Shown: positions 18,859 to 29,633, counted from the stretch's first letter. The stretch is 64,000 nucleotides of DNA from Mesobacillus subterraneus (GCF_003937825.1 NZ_RSFW01000009.1:124001-188000), one strand, 5' to 3'. Notes: generated by a model from the sequence alone, not told the origin. Made by a program: numbers and translations.

Positions 18859-20814
18859 TTAGTCTTTTGGATATTCAACGGGACCATCAAGGATTACCTT
18901 TCCATCCCTAACTATTCTGTAATATGCTTCCCCATCAGGCTCGATATGGAAATTCAGAGTATGCTTTATGTTTTCCGTGATTTCGAAAGTCTCTGCTGGT
19001 ACAGTTTCGTCCTGATGATCCAGATCACTTATGAAAATCTGGATCTCCTGAGGCTCCCCTTCCACCTCAGGTTCGTATGGGATGGTAAATTCTCTGGATG
19101 TCCGTTTAGGAACTTCTTCCTTGCCCATCGATAATACAACCTTAACCGTGCTTCCCTTTCTCAGTTCAGTACCAGGCTTCGGATCCTGAGAGATGACCAA
19201 TCCTTTTTCCACGGTATCATGGAATGCTTCACTGGTCTCGATCACCAATCCGCGAGGTTCAGCATAAACATCGAGGGCTATTTTGTTGTATCCGGTAAAA
19301 TCACCTAGCGTCACCATTTCTGGACCGAGACTGACTGTGAATTCAAGTACGGTTTCATCAGGAATGACCGACTCGCCACCTGGAGGATATTGTTTCAGGA
19401 TGGTCCCCGGCTCATCATCACTATGTTCTTCAATTTTCTTGATTTCCTTGAAATTCTTGCCTTCCAAAAGCCTCTTGACGTCATCGAATATCCGTCCGGT
19501 ATAGTCGGATAACTCCATCTCGGCTTTCCCTGTACTGATGTAAAGATCAATTTCATTGCCTTCCTTGATCATTTTTCCGGCTCTTGGGTTTGTGCGGATG
19601 ACATTGCCTGCTTCCACTTCTTCATCGCTGATTTCGTTCTTGTCGCCAATGACAAATCCAGAAGACATGAGTTCCGCCACAGCTTCTTCAACTTCCATGC
19701 CGCTTACATCTGGGACTTCTTTCTCCTTTGGACCAAATAAATCGGGTCCCATCGTGACAGTCACGATTCCTGCTGTCAGGATCAGCAAAAATAGAAGGGT
19801 AAGTATCAAAGGCCATTTCTTTTTCTTCTTTTTTTCGGGCTTTTGTTTCTCAGCAGGTTTCTGGGAATCTTGCGTTTCTTTTCGAATAATTGTTTCATCA
19901 AGATTATGATAAGGCCTGTCATTTGTTATGATGGGAATTGCTTTCGTTGCTTCGTCATCCTCTGGTATGACAAATTTCCCTTCGTTCAGGCGATTGGCAT
20001 CCAGTGCTGTGCGGAGATCCTCTTCCATATCATCTACATTGTCATAACGGTGAAAAGGATCCTTCGCAGTCGCTTTCAGAACGATATTTTCTACGCTCTG
20101 CGGAATCTGAGGATTCCATCTTTTTAAGGATGGGGTCTCCGACTGCAAATGCTTCAAAGCAATCGAAACAGCTGATTCCCCGGAAAACGGCAGCCTGCCG
20201 GTCAGCAATTCAAACATGACGATCCCAATTGAATATATGTCCGATTTCTTGTTTGCCATCCCGCCCCTTGCCTGTTCTGGAGAAAGGTAATGAACTGAAC
20301 CAAGGACAGAGTTTGTCTGAGTTATGCTGGTCGCACTCAAAGCCATCGCGATCCCGAAGTCGGTAATCTTCACCGTGCCGCTGTTATCAATCAGGATATT
20401 ATGCGGCTTGATATCGCGGTGGACAATGTGATTATGATGGGCATGCGAGATTGCTGAAGTCAGCTGCTGCATGATTTCAAGAGCTTTTTCAACCGGAACA
20501 GGCGCGTGCTGCTGTATGTACTGTTTCAGCGTCTGTCCGTCCACATATTCCATCACAATATAGTATAGCCCGTCCTCTTCTCCGACATCATATATACTGA
20601 CGATATTCGGATGGGCAAGGCTCGTTGCAGACTGGGCTTCCCTGTGGAATCTGCGGATGAATTCATCATCGTTGGCAAAATCAAGCCGAAGCATCTTCAC
20701 CGCTACATCCCTGTCAAGGATCATATCATGGGCCAGGTAGACATTCGCCATTCCGCCTCCGCCAATCATATCCTTGATTTTATAGCGTCCGCTGATTCTT
20801 TTTCCGATAATCAT
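18859..20814 (-). CDS. prkC: Membrane Ser/Thr kinase PrkC with PASTA repeats
   Basis: PrkC senses muropeptides outside the cell and phosphorylates cell-wall, translation and stationary-phase proteins. The 651-residue protein has a cytoplasmic Hanks-type kinase domain: glycine loop at 18-21, Lys40, HRDIKPHN with Asp134, DFG at 152-154. A Lys-rich juxtamembrane segment, one membrane helix (about 334-355) and three extracellular PASTA repeats (about 366-570) follow. A GTG at 20823 lies inside the AGGTG ribosome-binding site, so I start at the ATG at 20814, giving MIIGKRISGRYK. It is paired with the phosphatase prpC directly upstream. Confidence 0.95.
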   Translation of the reverse strand: MIIGKRISGRYKIKDMIGGGGMANVYLAHDMILDRDVAVKMLRLDFANDDEFIRRFHREAQSATSLAHPNIVSIYDVGEEDGLYYIVMEYVDGQTLKQYIQQHAPVPVEKALEIMQQLTSAISHAHHNHIVHRDIKPHNILIDNSGTVKITDFGIAMALSATSITQTNSVLGSVHYLSPEQARGGMANKKSDIYSIGIVMFELLTGRLPFSGESAVSIALKHLQSETPSLKRWNPQIPQSVENIVLKATAKDPFHRYDNVDDMEEDLRTALDANRLNEGKFVIPEDDEATKAIPIITNDRPYHNLDETIIRKETQDSQKPAEKQKPEKKKKKKWPLILTLLFLLILTAGIVTVTMGPDLFGPKEKEVPDVSGMEVEEAVAELMSSGFVIGDKNEISDEEVEAGNVIRTNPRAGKMIKEGNEIDLYISTGKAEMELSDYTGRIFDDVKRLLEGKNFKEIKKIEEHSDDEPGTILKQYPPGGESVIPDETVLEFTVSLGPEMVTLGDFTGYNKIALDVYAEPRGLVIETSEAFHDTVEKGLVISQDPKPGTELRKGSTVKVVLSMGKEEVPKRTSREFTIPYEPEVEGEPQEIQIFISDLDHQDETVPAETFEITENIKHTLNFHIEPDGEAYYRIVRDGKVILDGPVEYPKD

Positions 20815-20819
20815 ATTCT

Positions 20820-21572
20820 TCACCTGCCCTCGTTGAATTCCTGGTATTCGACGATTGCAAGAGTAATATTATCTTCGCCGCCGTATTGATTGGCCCTTTT
20901 GATCAGCTCTTCAGCTTTATCATTCAGGGACATTTCCCCATCCCTGATGATACTCTCCATTTCTTCCAGGCTCACTTTATTTGAAAGTCCGTCTGAGCAT
21001 AACAGCAATGCATCTTCTTCCTCGAAGGTGATCGTCTTCAAGTCCATTTCAACCGACTCTTCCGTTCCCAGCGCCCTCAAAAGGACATTCTTCCGCGGAT
21101 GATGCTCAGCATCCTCCCTGGATATCTGTCCTGAGCGTACAAGCTCGTTTACGAGAGAGTGATCCTCTGTCAATTGCTTGAAGCCGGTTTCATTCAATAA
21201 ATAGCAACGGCTGTCACCAATGTTCACAACTGTCGCGAATAAATTGGTGCTGATGGCGGCAACGATGGTGGTGCCCATGCCTTCACATTCAGTATGCTGG
21301 TGCGAATGCTGGAAGATTTCTTTATTCACTTGTAAAACCGCTTCTTCAAGCCATTTTTCCGCTTCTTCGGCTGTATGTATCTTTGTTGTGCTCTCCCAAA
21401 GAGCTTTCAGATGCTTGATTGTCATTTCACTGGCAACATCCCCTGCACGATGGCCGCCCATGCCATCTGCTACGATGGCAAGGCGCTGGCCGTCAGAGTT
21501 TGTAAAGATGCCGCCATTGTCTTCATTATGCAGGCGCACTTTTCCCCTGTCTGTCATGAAAACAGCCTTCAT
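20820..21572 (-). CDS. prpC: PP2C-type Ser/Thr phosphatase PrpC
   Basis: PrpC dephosphorylates PrkC and its targets. The 250-residue protein has the PP2C metal-site motifs NEDNGG (Glu17, Asp18), VADGMGGHRAGDVA (Asp36), GDSRCYL, CSDGL and GEDNIT. An upstream in-frame start at 21665 lies inside rlmN. The ATG at 21572 after GAGGTGAAAAG gives the family N-terminus MKAVFMTDRGKVR. The stop lies six bases before the prkC ATG. Confidence 0.95.
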   Translation of the reverse strand: MKAVFMTDRGKVRLHNEDNGGIFTNSDGQRLAIVADGMGGHRAGDVASEMTIKHLKALWESTTKIHTAEEAEKWLEEAVLQVNKEIFQHSHQHTECEGMGTTIVAAISTNLFATVVNIGDSRCYLLNETGFKQLTEDHSLVNELVRSGQISREDAEHHPRKNVLLRALGTEESVEMDLKTITFEEEDALLLCSDGLSNKVSLEEMESIIRDGEMSLNDKAEELIKRANQYGGEDNITLAIVEYQEFNEGR

Positions 21573-21576
21573 CTTT

Positions 21577-22656
21577 TCACCTCGTCTCTTCTTTTCTTTC
21601 TTTTGCCCGAAGTTGTCCGCAAGCTGCTTCAATATCATGCCCTTGTTCTCTTCTGATTGTAACATTTACACCGCGGTCACGCAGTGTGCGTTCGAATTTG
21701 AAGATCTGGTTCTTGGGCGTCCTTACGTAATCCCGTTCAGGTACATAGTTGACCGGAATCAAATTAATGTGGCACTTCAATCCTTTTACGAGCTGTGCGA
21801 GTTCCTCGGCATGTTCGACCTGATCATTGACTCCCCCGAACAATCCGTATTCAAAGCTTATTCTGCGCCCAGTCTTATTGACGTAATAGCGGACCGCATC
21901 CATTAAATCAGGCAGCTTGTACGCCCGGTTGATCGGCATTAGCCTGCTGCGCAATTCGGAATTTGGTGCGTGCAGTGAGATCGCGAAGTTGATTTGCATG
22001 TTTTCATCAGCAAATTGATAAATCTTCGGAATGATTCCGCTGGTTGAAACGGTAATATGCCGTGCCCCGATATTCAAGCCTTTTTCATGGTTGACAGTTT
22101 TCAGGAAGGAAAGCATATTGTCATAATTATCAAATGGTTCACCAATTCCCATGATAACGATCGAGCTGACTCTTTCGTCTGTTTCATCAAGGGCTTGTTG
22201 TACTTTTACGACTTGGGCAACGATTTCTCCTGCTTCCAGGTTCCTTTTTAGCCCTCCAAGTGTAGAAGCACAGAACGTGCAGCCAATCCGGCAGCCAACC
22301 TGCGTTGTGACGCAGACGGAATTCCCATATTCATGTCTCATTAACACGGTTTCGATTGAAACACCATCATGGAGTTCAAACAAGAATTTGATTGTTCCAT
22401 CAGATGAAGTCTGCTGGATAATCGTACTCAAGGTTGTCAAAACAAAATGCTCCTCAAGCTTGTCCCTCAACGACTTGGAAAGGTTTGACATGTCTTCGAA
22501 TGTTGCAACTCTTTTTTTGTAAAGCCAGTCAAAAACCTGCTCTGCCCTAAATGGTTTTTCTCCTTGTTCCTTCAGCCATTCCTTCAGTTCATCAAGCTGA
22601 AGTGAATAAATGGACTTCTTGGCATTTTCTTCGTTAGTTGTATTTTTTTGTTCCAT
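21577..22656 (-). CDS. rlmN: 23S rRNA (adenine2503-C2)/tRNA methyltransferase RlmN
   Basis: RlmN is a radical-SAM enzyme that methylates A2503 in 23S rRNA and A37 in some tRNAs. The 359-residue protein has the [4Fe-4S] motif CRIGCTFC (Cys122, Cys126, Cys129). A cysteine in the C-terminal EAACGQLR segment is the expected mechanistic residue. The ATG follows GAAGGTGG and lies one base after rsmB. Confidence 0.95.
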   Translation of the reverse strand: MEQKNTTNEENAKKSIYSLQLDELKEWLKEQGEKPFRAEQVFDWLYKKRVATFEDMSNLSKSLRDKLEEHFVLTTLSTIIQQTSSDGTIKFLFELHDGVSIETVLMRHEYGNSVCVTTQVGCRIGCTFCASTLGGLKRNLEAGEIVAQVVKVQQALDETDERVSSIVIMGIGEPFDNYDNMLSFLKTVNHEKGLNIGARHITVSTSGIIPKIYQFADENMQINFAISLHAPNSELRSRLMPINRAYKLPDLMDAVRYYVNKTGRRISFEYGLFGGVNDQVEHAEELAQLVKGLKCHINLIPVNYVPERDYVRTPKNQIFKFERTLRDRGVNVTIRREQGHDIEAACGQLRAKERKEETR

Positions 22657-22657
22657 G

Positions 22658-24007
22658 TTATTCCACCTTCTTTCTTAAACAAGCAATGTAAAACCCATCA
22701 GAGCCAAAATCCTGCGGAAGAATCTGGACATCATGGCCAGTGATCAACGGTCTGATTGCCTCTGGCATTCTTTCTGCCAGAGTTAGATCTCGTTCGAAAT
22801 CCTGATGCTCATGCAAAAATTTCTCCACGACTTCCTGATTTTCTTCACGGTCAACAGTACATGTACTATAAACCAGTGTTCCGCCAGGCTTCAATATTAA
22901 AGCAACTGAATCCAGCAAACTAAGCTGAATGGATTGAAGCTGGGATAAATCTTGTTCCTTCTTAGTATACTTCATATCTGGCTTTCGTCTCATCACACCG
23001 AGCCCTGAACATGGAGCATCCAGCAAAACACGATCAACACTATTCTTTTCAAAATGCTCGGCTGCCTGGCGGCTGTCCATTTTCCTTGCTTCGATATTTT
23101 CCAGCCCCAGCCGCTCCGCGTTTTGCGAAATTAGCTTCACCTTGTGCTCATGCAAGTCAAGGGAGATGACCTTCCCGCTGTTGCCAAGCTTTTCGGCAAT
23201 ATGGGATGATTTTCCTCCAGGTGCTGCACAGGCGTCGAGGATTACTTCCTCTTCTTTTATACCCAGCGCATGGGCAACCAGCATGGAGCTCTCATCCTGG
23301 ATCGTCAGCAAGCCATACTTGAATGCCTTTGAAGAGGCAAGATTACCGCGCAGGCATTTAATTGCTTCAGGCAGAATAGGACTTGCTTCCACATCGAAGC
23401 CCTCCTCTTCCAGCAATCCAAGGCAATCCTCACGTGAAATTCTTGTAAGGTTGACCCTGCCGGTTTGAAGAGGAGCCATCAAATTGACTTCACACATTTC
23501 TCGTGTTTTTTCGAGTCCAAACTGACTTACCCACCTTTTAACCAGCCATATTGGATGGCTTGTCTCAATTGCAACTCGCTCAGCTGGGTCGGAAATTGAG
23601 TCAAGTGAAGGAAGCCCATTTCTTTGGATGCTGCGGAGTACTCCATTCACAAGACTTGCTATTCCTTTGTGCCCTCGGCGTTTCGCAATTTCAACCGCTT
23701 CATAAATGGCAGCCCTGTCTGGTACCTTATCCAGATAGACCATCTGGTAGACCGTCATACGCAAAAGGTTGACAACCCAGCTTTGCAGTTTTTTGTTCTT
23801 CTCGATAAATGGCTTAAGATAAAAATCAAGTGTCATTTTACGCTGAAGAGTGCCATAGACAAGCTCTGTCAGCAAGCCAACATCAATGGGGCTAATTTCA
23901 TTTTTTTCAATCGTGCTGTTCAGGAGCAGATTGCTGTAAGCCTGATTCTTTTCGATCGTTTCCAGGAGCTGCAGCGCTGCGTCCCTGACATTCTTTTTCT
24001 TACTCAT
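22658..24007 (-). CDS. rsmB: 16S rRNA (cytosine967-C5)-methyltransferase RsmB
   Basis: RsmB methylates C967 of 16S rRNA. The 449-residue protein has an N-terminal NusB-like domain (about 1-140) and a C-terminal SAM methyltransferase domain. The latter has [34 protein letters not shown] and YSTCTV carrying the two catalytic cysteines. It overlaps fmt by eight bases and is followed directly by rlmN, the conserved fmt-rsmB-rlmN order. Confidence 0.95.
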   Translation of the reverse strand: MSKKKNVRDAALQLLETIEKNQAYSNLLLNSTIEKNEISPIDVGLLTELVYGTLQRKMTLDFYLKPFIEKNKKLQSWVVNLLRMTVYQMVYLDKVPDRAAIYEAVEIAKRRGHKGIASLVNGVLRSIQRNGLPSLDSISDPAERVAIETSHPIWLVKRWVSQFGLEKTREMCEVNLMAPLQTGRVNLTRISREDCLGLLEEEGFDVEASPILPEAIKCLRGNLASSKAFKYGLLTIQDESSMLVAHALGIKEEEVILDACAAPGGKSSHIAEKLGNSGKVISLDLHEHKVKLISQNAERLGLENIEARKMDSRQAAEHFEKNSVDRVLLDAPCSGLGVMRRKPDMKYTKKEQDLSQLQSIQLSLLDSVALILKPGGTLVYSTCTVDREENQEVVEKFLHEHQDFERDLTLAERMPEAIRPLITGHDVQILPQDFGSDGFYIACLRKKVE

Positions 24008-24953
24008 GTTCGTCTCCTAACTTGACTCCTGGCTGGAGGTTGGATCCCGCTCCACGCAAGAATTGTCCTGCGTCCATCTTTTTCTTTCCGGCAGGCTGGA
24101 GTTCGGTGATTTTTATCGCGGTTTGGTCACCGCTCGCAATCACCAGGCCGTCTTCTTCGATTTTCACGATGGTCCCCGGGGATTCATTGCCTGTATAAGC
24201 TTCCTTCACTGCTCCCCAAACTTTCCAAACAGCTCCATCCATCGTCGTATACGCAACCGGCCATGGGTTCATGCCGCGAATATGGTTATAAATCTTTGAC
24301 CCCGGTTTCGACCAATCGATTTTCTCCTCTTCACGCTTGATGTTCCAGGCGAATGTTGCTTCTTCATCATTTTGCGGAACAGGATTGATCTCACCTTTTA
24401 ACAGCTTTGGAACTGTTTCAGAAAGCAAGTCTGCTCCTGCAGTACTCATTTTGTCATGCAAAGAGCCTACTGTATCCGTCTCAGTGATTGGCACTTCAAC
24501 CTGTGTAAGGATGTCACCAGCATCCAGTTTCTCAACCATGTACATGATCGTGATTCCTGTTTTCTCTTTGCCCTCGATGATTGCGTAGTGGATCGGGGCA
24601 CCGCCACGGAGTTCCGGCAACAATGAAGCGTGCACATTAATGCAGCCATACTTTGGCGCATCAAGCAGCTGCTTCGGTAAAATCTGCCCGAAAGCTGCAG
24701 TGACAATCAAATCCGGTTCAAGAGCGAGGATTTGATCCAGCTCTTCCTGCTGACGTATTTTCTCAGGCTGATACACCGGGATTCCGTGCTTTACCGCTTC
24801 CGCTTTGACCGGAGGCGGAGTGAGGACCCGCTTCCTTCCAACCGGACGGTCCGGCTGGGTAACAACGGCAATGACATCATAGCCATCTTCAATCAATCTC
24901 CTTAAGACCGGAACAGAAAAATCCGGAGTTCCCATAAATACGATTCTTGTCAT
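24000..24953 (-). CDS. fmt: Methionyl-tRNA formyltransferase
   Basis: Fmt formylates initiator Met-tRNA using 10-formyl-tetrahydrofolate. The 317-residue protein has the N-terminal [11 protein letters not shown] segment, the catalytic region [20 protein letters not shown] and a C-terminal OB-like tRNA-binding domain. Its ATG overlaps the def stop as ATGA, so formylase and deformylase are translationally coupled. It also overlaps rsmB. Confidence 0.96.
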   Translation of the reverse strand: MTRIVFMGTPDFSVPVLRRLIEDGYDVIAVVTQPDRPVGRKRVLTPPPVKAEAVKHGIPVYQPEKIRQQEELDQILALEPDLIVTAAFGQILPKQLLDAPKYGCINVHASLLPELRGGAPIHYAIIEGKEKTGITIMYMVEKLDAGDILTQVEVPITETDTVGSLHDKMSTAGADLLSETVPKLLKGEINPVPQNDEEATFAWNIKREEEKIDWSKPGSKIYNHIRGMNPWPVAYTTMDGAVWKVWGAVKEAYTGNESPGTIVKIEEDGLVIASGDQTAIKITELQPAGKKKMDAGQFLRGAGSNLQPGVKLGDEHE

Positions 24954-25435
24954 TCCTGGTTCAACTCCTCTAACTCAGCTTCTTCCAAATATGTCGACAC
25001 TTTGCTGGTGAACAGCACCCCGTGCAGGTGGTCGATTTCATGGAGAATCGCCCTTGCAAGGAACTCCTCGGCTTCCAGCTCAAAGCTTTTCCCTCTTCGA
25101 TTCTGAGCCTTGATCCTCACGTAATTCGGTCGGGTTACTTCCCCATATAAGCCTGGGAAGCTCAAGCAACCTTCAGGTCCAGTTTGCTCACCGCTTGTCT
25201 CAAGAATGACAGGATTGATCAGTTCAATCGTTCCATGTTCGTCATCGATATCCACAATGGCAATCTGTTTCTTTATATCAATCTGCGGAGCCGCAAGACC
25301 TACTCCATCAAATTCAATCATTGTATCATACATATCATCCAGCAGCTTGGCTAGTTTTTTATCAAAAACGGTGACCGTGTCACACTCCTGCTCCAGAATA
25401 TCTGCCGGGTAGTTAACTATTTTTCTTACTGCCAA
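24950..25435 (-). CDS. def: Peptide deformylase
   Basis: Def removes the N-formyl group from nascent proteins. The 161-residue metalloenzyme has the three family motifs [16 protein letters not shown] and HEIDH (metal ligands Cys, His, His). An ATG at 25468 would add eleven residues. I favour the TTG at 25435, because GGAGG lies seven bases before it and the product begins (M)[13 protein letters not shown] like B. subtilis DefA. The gene is upstream of and overlaps fmt. Confidence 0.93.
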   Translation of the reverse strand: MAVRKIVNYPADILEQECDTVTVFDKKLAKLLDDMYDTMIEFDGVGLAAPQIDIKKQIAIVDIDDEHGTIELINPVILETSGEQTGPEGCLSFPGLYGEVTRPNYVRIKAQNRRGKSFELEAEEFLARAILHEIDHLHGVLFTSKVSTYLEEAELEELNQE

Positions 25436-25607
25436 AATAAATCCTCCATTAAATCCATTTAATTTCACTGTTTAGCATGGCTGTTTCCCATGTTGACCAC
25501 TTATATGAATAACAAGAAAGAGCAAGCTGACACTTTGCAAAAGCCAGGTATTCTTAGCTTGTTCAAATGGCTATCTCCATAAACTTTCATGTTATGCAAA
25601 ATGATGA

Positions 25608-28022
25608 TTACATCATGATATAAGGATTCAGGTCAATCGAGATTTGCAGTCCGCCTGTTCCTGTTTCCTGCTGGTAATGGTCCAGGATTGCTTTCAAAGC
25701 ATTGTTCAGTTCTGGTTCCTTTTTGTATTTTATCAGACATTGATAGCGATATCTATCGTTGATGCGGGGGATTGGCGATGCAACCGGTCCCAGCACCACA
25801 GCATCCTTTGACAGCTTGGATGAGATGTACTTCGCAATTTTTTCAGTGACTGAGACGACTTTCATCAATTCCTCGTGGCTTACTGTGACAAGTGAGAGGA
25901 AGTAAAAAGGCGGATATTGATGTACCTTCCGCACCAGCATCTCATGCTGATAAAACCGGTCAAAATCCTGAGTTCCTGCCAGCTCGACGCTGTAATGTTC
26001 CGGCGTATATGTTTGGATGACGACCTCCCCGGGCAGCAGATGGCGGCCTGCCCTCCCGCTTACCTGAGTCAGCAGCTGGAAGGTCTTTTCAGACGAACGG
26101 AAGTCAGGGAGGTTCAGCATCGTATCTGCCGATAAAACTCCAACCAGCGTGATGTTTGGAAAATCCAGGCCTTTGGCGATCATTTGGGTTCCAAGCAGGA
26201 TATCGGCATGTCCCTCCTGGAAAGCGGTCAGAAGTTTTTCGTGAGCACCCTTCCTGCCAGTGGTATCCACATCCATCCGGATGACTCTTGCTTCTGGCAG
26301 CAGCTTATGCAGTTCTTCCTCGACCTTTTGGGTTCCTGTCCCAAAGTAGCGGATATGCTCACTATTGCATTCGGGGCAGATTGTCGGTACCCTGTCCTCA
26401 TATCCACAATAATGGCACTTCATTTGTTCATTGTACCGGTGATAAGTGAGTGTAATATCACAATGCGGACAGTTCATTACATACCCGCAGTCCCGGCACA
26501 TCACAAATGAAGAGTGGCCTCGTTTATTCAAGAACAGAACAGTCTGCTCTTTCTTCTCAAGCCTGTCCTTTATTTTTTCAAAAAGCTTTACAGAAAACAT
26601 CGAGCGATTTCCGGTCCGCAACTCTTCACGCATATCGACGATTTCAACGGTTGGCAGCGCCTGGTTGTTCATCCGCTTTGGCAGTGACAGCAAACTATAC
26701 CTGCCTTTTTGCGCCCTGGCAAATGACTCCAGTGATGGTGTCGCACTCCCGAGGACAACAGGGCAATTATAGGTTTTCGCACGCTGGATGGCGACATCCC
26801 TGGCATGATAACGCGGGTTTTCTTCCTGTTTATAGCTTGTTTCATGTTCTTCATCAATAATGATGATCCCTATATTCTCAAAGGGCGCGAAAATGGCTGA
26901 TCTGGCACCCACGACCACTTTTACTTCCTTGCGCTGGATTTTACGCCATTCGTCATACTTTTCCCCGGCAGAAAGGCCGCTGTGCATCACGGCAACCAGG
27001 TCGCCAAAACGTTCTTTGAAGCGAGTGACCATTTGCGGCGTCAGCGAGATTTCCGGCACCAGCACAATCGCTTCCTTCCCTTTGCTCAGGACTTCCTGAA
27101 TCGATTGTAAATAGATTTCAGTCTTGCCGCTGCCTGTAACTCCATATAAAAGGAACACTTCATACGCGTCTCTTTCAATAAAAGAGAGAATCGGACTTAT
27201 TGCTTTTTCCTGGGCATCTGTCAGCTCCAGTGCTGTTTTCCTGTCAAATTGCCTTTCAGAATATGGATCTCTGTAAACCTCTAATTCTTCAACCTTCAGA
27301 ATCCCTTTTTTCACAAGTGACTGAACCGATGCCTGTGAAATTCCGAGGGTGGACAGGAGAAGCCTTTGCTCCACTGGCTCCTGGCGCTCAAGAAAAAAGT
27401 CTAGGATTGCCTGCTGCCCTGAAGCCTGTGAGGAAAGGCTGTCCCTTGCTTCTTCCAGCTGGTCCAGTGCGATCGCAGGATAGACATGCTTAAGCAGTTT
27501 TTTTCGCACCCTGTCCTTCACTTGATAAACGACCTCTACCCTGCCTTCAGCTGCTTCCTTTTGCAGCTGACGTACCAATCCCTTTGAAACAGCGTCATCC
27601 CATGTTAGCTCATTACTCTCTTTAAAATGATTCAAAAGAGACTCTGGCAGGTCTTGAATATCTGTTCCTTTTGCCAGGATGATTTTCTTCTCGTATTTTG
27701 CTTTTAGGGCTGCCGGAAGCATCACCTGGTAAGAGGAAATCTTATAGCTTAAGGTATGCTCTGTCAGCCACTCTCCCAGCTCAAGTAGCTCCTGGTTCAA
27801 TACCGGTGTCAGATCGAGCGGCTCGATAATCGCACGCAGTTTTGAAAAGCTCGAATGGTCCTTGAGACCAGTAACAAAGCCCTGAATTTTCCGCGGACCA
27901 AAAGGGACGATGACTCTCGTCCCTGGTTTAATCACATCTAAATATTTTTCAGGTATTTTATAGTCAAAGGTTTTGTCTGTCTGCTTGGCAGGAACATCGA
28001 CAATAACGCTTGCTATATTCAT
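25608..28022 (-). CDS. priA: Primosomal helicase PriA
   Basis: PriA restarts replication by binding abandoned forks and loading the primosome. The 804-residue protein has an N-terminal 3'-DNA-binding domain, Walker A GVTGSGKTE, the DEEH box, and eight zinc-ligand cysteines from CRDCGYVMNCPHC to CHYCGYEDRVPTICPEC. A C-terminal helicase lobe has QVSGRAGR. The ATG overlaps the coaBC stop as ATGA. A 172-base gap without visible genes separates it from def. Confidence 0.96.
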   Translation of the reverse strand: MNIASVIVDVPAKQTDKTFDYKIPEKYLDVIKPGTRVIVPFGPRKIQGFVTGLKDHSSFSKLRAIIEPLDLTPVLNQELLELGEWLTEHTLSYKISSYQVMLPAALKAKYEKKIILAKGTDIQDLPESLLNHFKESNELTWDDAVSKGLVRQLQKEAAEGRVEVVYQVKDRVRKKLLKHVYPAIALDQLEEARDSLSSQASGQQAILDFFLERQEPVEQRLLLSTLGISQASVQSLVKKGILKVEELEVYRDPYSERQFDRKTALELTDAQEKAISPILSFIERDAYEVFLLYGVTGSGKTEIYLQSIQEVLSKGKEAIVLVPEISLTPQMVTRFKERFGDLVAVMHSGLSAGEKYDEWRKIQRKEVKVVVGARSAIFAPFENIGIIIIDEEHETSYKQEENPRYHARDVAIQRAKTYNCPVVLGSATPSLESFARAQKGRYSLLSLPKRMNNQALPTVEIVDMREELRTGNRSMFSVKLFEKIKDRLEKKEQTVLFLNKRGHSSFVMCRDCGYVMNCPHCDITLTYHRYNEQMKCHYCGYEDRVPTICPECNSEHIRYFGTGTQKVEEELHKLLPEARVIRMDVDTTGRKGAHEKLLTAFQEGHADILLGTQMIAKGLDFPNITLVGVLSADTMLNLPDFRSSEKTFQLLTQVSGRAGRHLLPGEVVIQTYTPEHYSVELAGTQDFDRFYQHEMLVRKVHQYPPFYFLSLVTVSHEELMKVVSVTEKIAKYISSKLSKDAVVLGPVASPIPRINDRYRYQCLIKYKKEPELNNALKAILDHYQQETGTGGLQISIDLNPYIMM

Positions 28023-29230
28023 AGGCTTTCATCCTTTTTCAACAGCTGGACCACTTCCAGGAGGAGGTTTCTTGCAACCTCTGTTTTTGGCATCAATGGA
28101 AGCTGCACGTCCGTTCCATCCTTTTTAAAGAAAGTGACGATATTGGTATCTGTGCCAAATCCAGCTCCTTCTTGCTTTACATCGTTCGCGACGATCATGT
28201 CAGCATTCTTCCGTTCCAGTTTGCCTTTCGCATGTTCCTCTACATTATTCGTTTCTGCGGCAAATCCGACGATTACCTGGTTCGTCTTTCTTTGACCGAG
28301 CTCTAAGAGGATGTCCTTCGTCCGTTCAAGCTCCAGAGCCTCGTCGCCTTCTTTTTTCTTCATTTTCTCTAGATATACATATTTGGGCCGGTAATCTGCA
28401 ACAGCTGCAGTCCCAATCACAACATCAGCCTCCGCGAAATGAGCCAGCGCCGCCTGGAACATGTCTTCCGCACTTTCGACGGAAATAAGTTCAGTTCCTT
28501 TTGGAGGGTCCAGTTGGACAGGACCGGAAACAAGGATGACCCGGGCTCCCATTTTAACGGCTTCCCCTGCAATCGCATAGCCCATTTTCCCTGTTGAATG
28601 GTTAGTAAGGAAACGGACAGGGTCGATTTTCTCCCTTGTAGGTCCTGCGGTAATCAGCACAGTCTTCCCTTCAAGATCACCTGATTTTTTATTAAAGAAC
28701 TCACTAACGCGCTCAACAATTGTCTCCGGCTCTTCAAGCCGGCCTTTGCCTGTATATCCGCAGGCAAGATAGCCTTCGCCGGGTTCAACGAATTCATAGC
28801 CGAAGCCCCGTAAAGTATCCATGTTTTTTTGCACAGCAGGGTGGCTGTACATATGGACATTCATCGCCGGTGCAACCCATACAGGAGCAGTCGCAGCAAG
28901 CAAAGCAGTAGAAATCATATTGTCGGCGATCCCGTTCGCCAGCTTGCCGATGATATTCGCGGTTGCCGGAGCAACCAATATCAAGTCAGCCCAATCCGCC
29001 AGATGGATATGCGCAATGTTTTCAGGTTTTTTTTCATCGAATGTATCTGTATAAACTTCGTTTCGGGACAAAGCTTGGAAGGTAAGTGGAGTAACGAATT
29101 TCGCTGCAGATTCACTCAAGATCACCTTAACTTCGGCACCAGCCTGGGTCAGCTTGCTTGTAAGTGCAGCCCCTTTATATACAGCGATTCCGCCGGTTAC
29201 ACATAATAGAATTCTTTTTCCGTTTAGCAT
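28019..29230 (-). CDS. coaBC: Bifunctional phosphopantothenoylcysteine decarboxylase/synthetase CoaBC
   Basis: CoaBC catalyses two consecutive steps of coenzyme A synthesis. The 403-residue protein has an N-terminal FMN decarboxylase domain (CoaC, about 1-180, LLCVTGGIAVYK, APAMNVHMY) and a C-terminal CTP-dependent synthetase domain (CoaB, ITAGPTREKIDPVRFLTNHSTGKMG). Upstream in-frame codons to 29290 are rejected, since GGGGG precedes the ATG at 29230 and the family begins MLNGKRILL. It is overlapped by priA. Confidence 0.95.
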   Translation of the reverse strand: MLNGKRILLCVTGGIAVYKGAALTSKLTQAGAEVKVILSESAAKFVTPLTFQALSRNEVYTDTFDEKKPENIAHIHLADWADLILVAPATANIIGKLANGIADNMISTALLAATAPVWVAPAMNVHMYSHPAVQKNMDTLRGFGYEFVEPGEGYLACGYTGKGRLEEPETIVERVSEFFNKKSGDLEGKTVLITAGPTREKIDPVRFLTNHSTGKMGYAIAGEAVKMGARVILVSGPVQLDPPKGTELISVESAEDMFQAALAHFAEADVVIGTAAVADYRPKYVYLEKMKKKEGDEALELERTKDILLELGQRKTNQVIVGFAAETNNVEEHAKGKLERKNADMIVANDVKQEGAGFGTDTNIVTFFKKDGTDVQLPLMPKTEVARNLLLEVVQLLKKDESL

Positions 29231-29423
29231 GTCAGAGAACCCCCATTGTAGACAAACTATCATTATGATTGAACTATAACATTTTTTCACAGATTAAGCA
29301 TGAAAATAGGCAGGTGCTAATGGGTATGTATACGTGATGGCAAGGAGTTTCACAAGACCTGGAAACACCTTAATTTCAATAGAGTTTATGAAAACGTGCA
29401 CCATGAGTCATTCAAAGAACAAA

Positions 29424-29536
29424 AGCGCAAGCGCCTCGTTCAGCCCCGACAAGCACTGGAGGGCCGACCGGTGAAGTCGTTCTTTGACTTCATTGGGCGG
29501 ACCGAAGTGCTCGAGGGGCTAGGCGCTGAAGCTGGA
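29424..29536. repeat. Nested palindromic intergenic element (REP/MITE-like)
   Basis: About 113 bases fold into a long interrupted hairpin. Successive arms pair in order: AGCGCC (29430-29435) with GGCGCT (29522-29527); AGCCCC (29442-29447) with GGGGCT (29515-29520); AGCACT (29452-29457) with AGTGCT (29506-29511); TGAAGTC (29472-29478) with GACTTCA (29486-29492). It codes for nothing obvious and is GC-richer than its surroundings. From memory it resembles dispersed palindromic repeats between genes in Bacillaceae genomes; that identity is inference. Confidence 0.72.
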
Positions 29537-29591
29537 TTTGGAAAACTCATATATTTATCCACAACTAAATTATTTTGTAATTTCCTGGACC

Positions 29592-29624
29592 ACAAAAAAA
29601 TAACAACCCAATAAATAGGTTGTT
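29592..29624 (-). terminator. Rho-independent terminator after rpoZ
   Basis: Minus-strand stem AACAACC/GGTTGTT (29618-29624 with 29602-29608) followed by ATTTTTTTG. It lies ten bases after the rpoZ stop and probably ends the yloC-remA-gmk-rpoZ transcript. Confidence 0.78.
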
Positions 29625-29633
29625 ATCGTGGTC

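Larger units (their letters stand above)
29231..29633. other. 403-base intergenic region between coaBC and rpoZ
   Basis: The stretch holds a nested palindromic element (29424-29536) and the rpoZ terminator (29592-29624). The first 190 bases are AT-rich with no convincing reading frame. In B. subtilis rpoZ and coaBC (yloI) are nearly adjacent, so the extra sequence is an insertion relative to that layout. Confidence 0.6.

Noticed and set aside
29396-29614. 72-codon plus-strand frame over the palindromic element
   Set aside because: Its codons follow the hairpin arms and it has no ribosome-binding site or family match.
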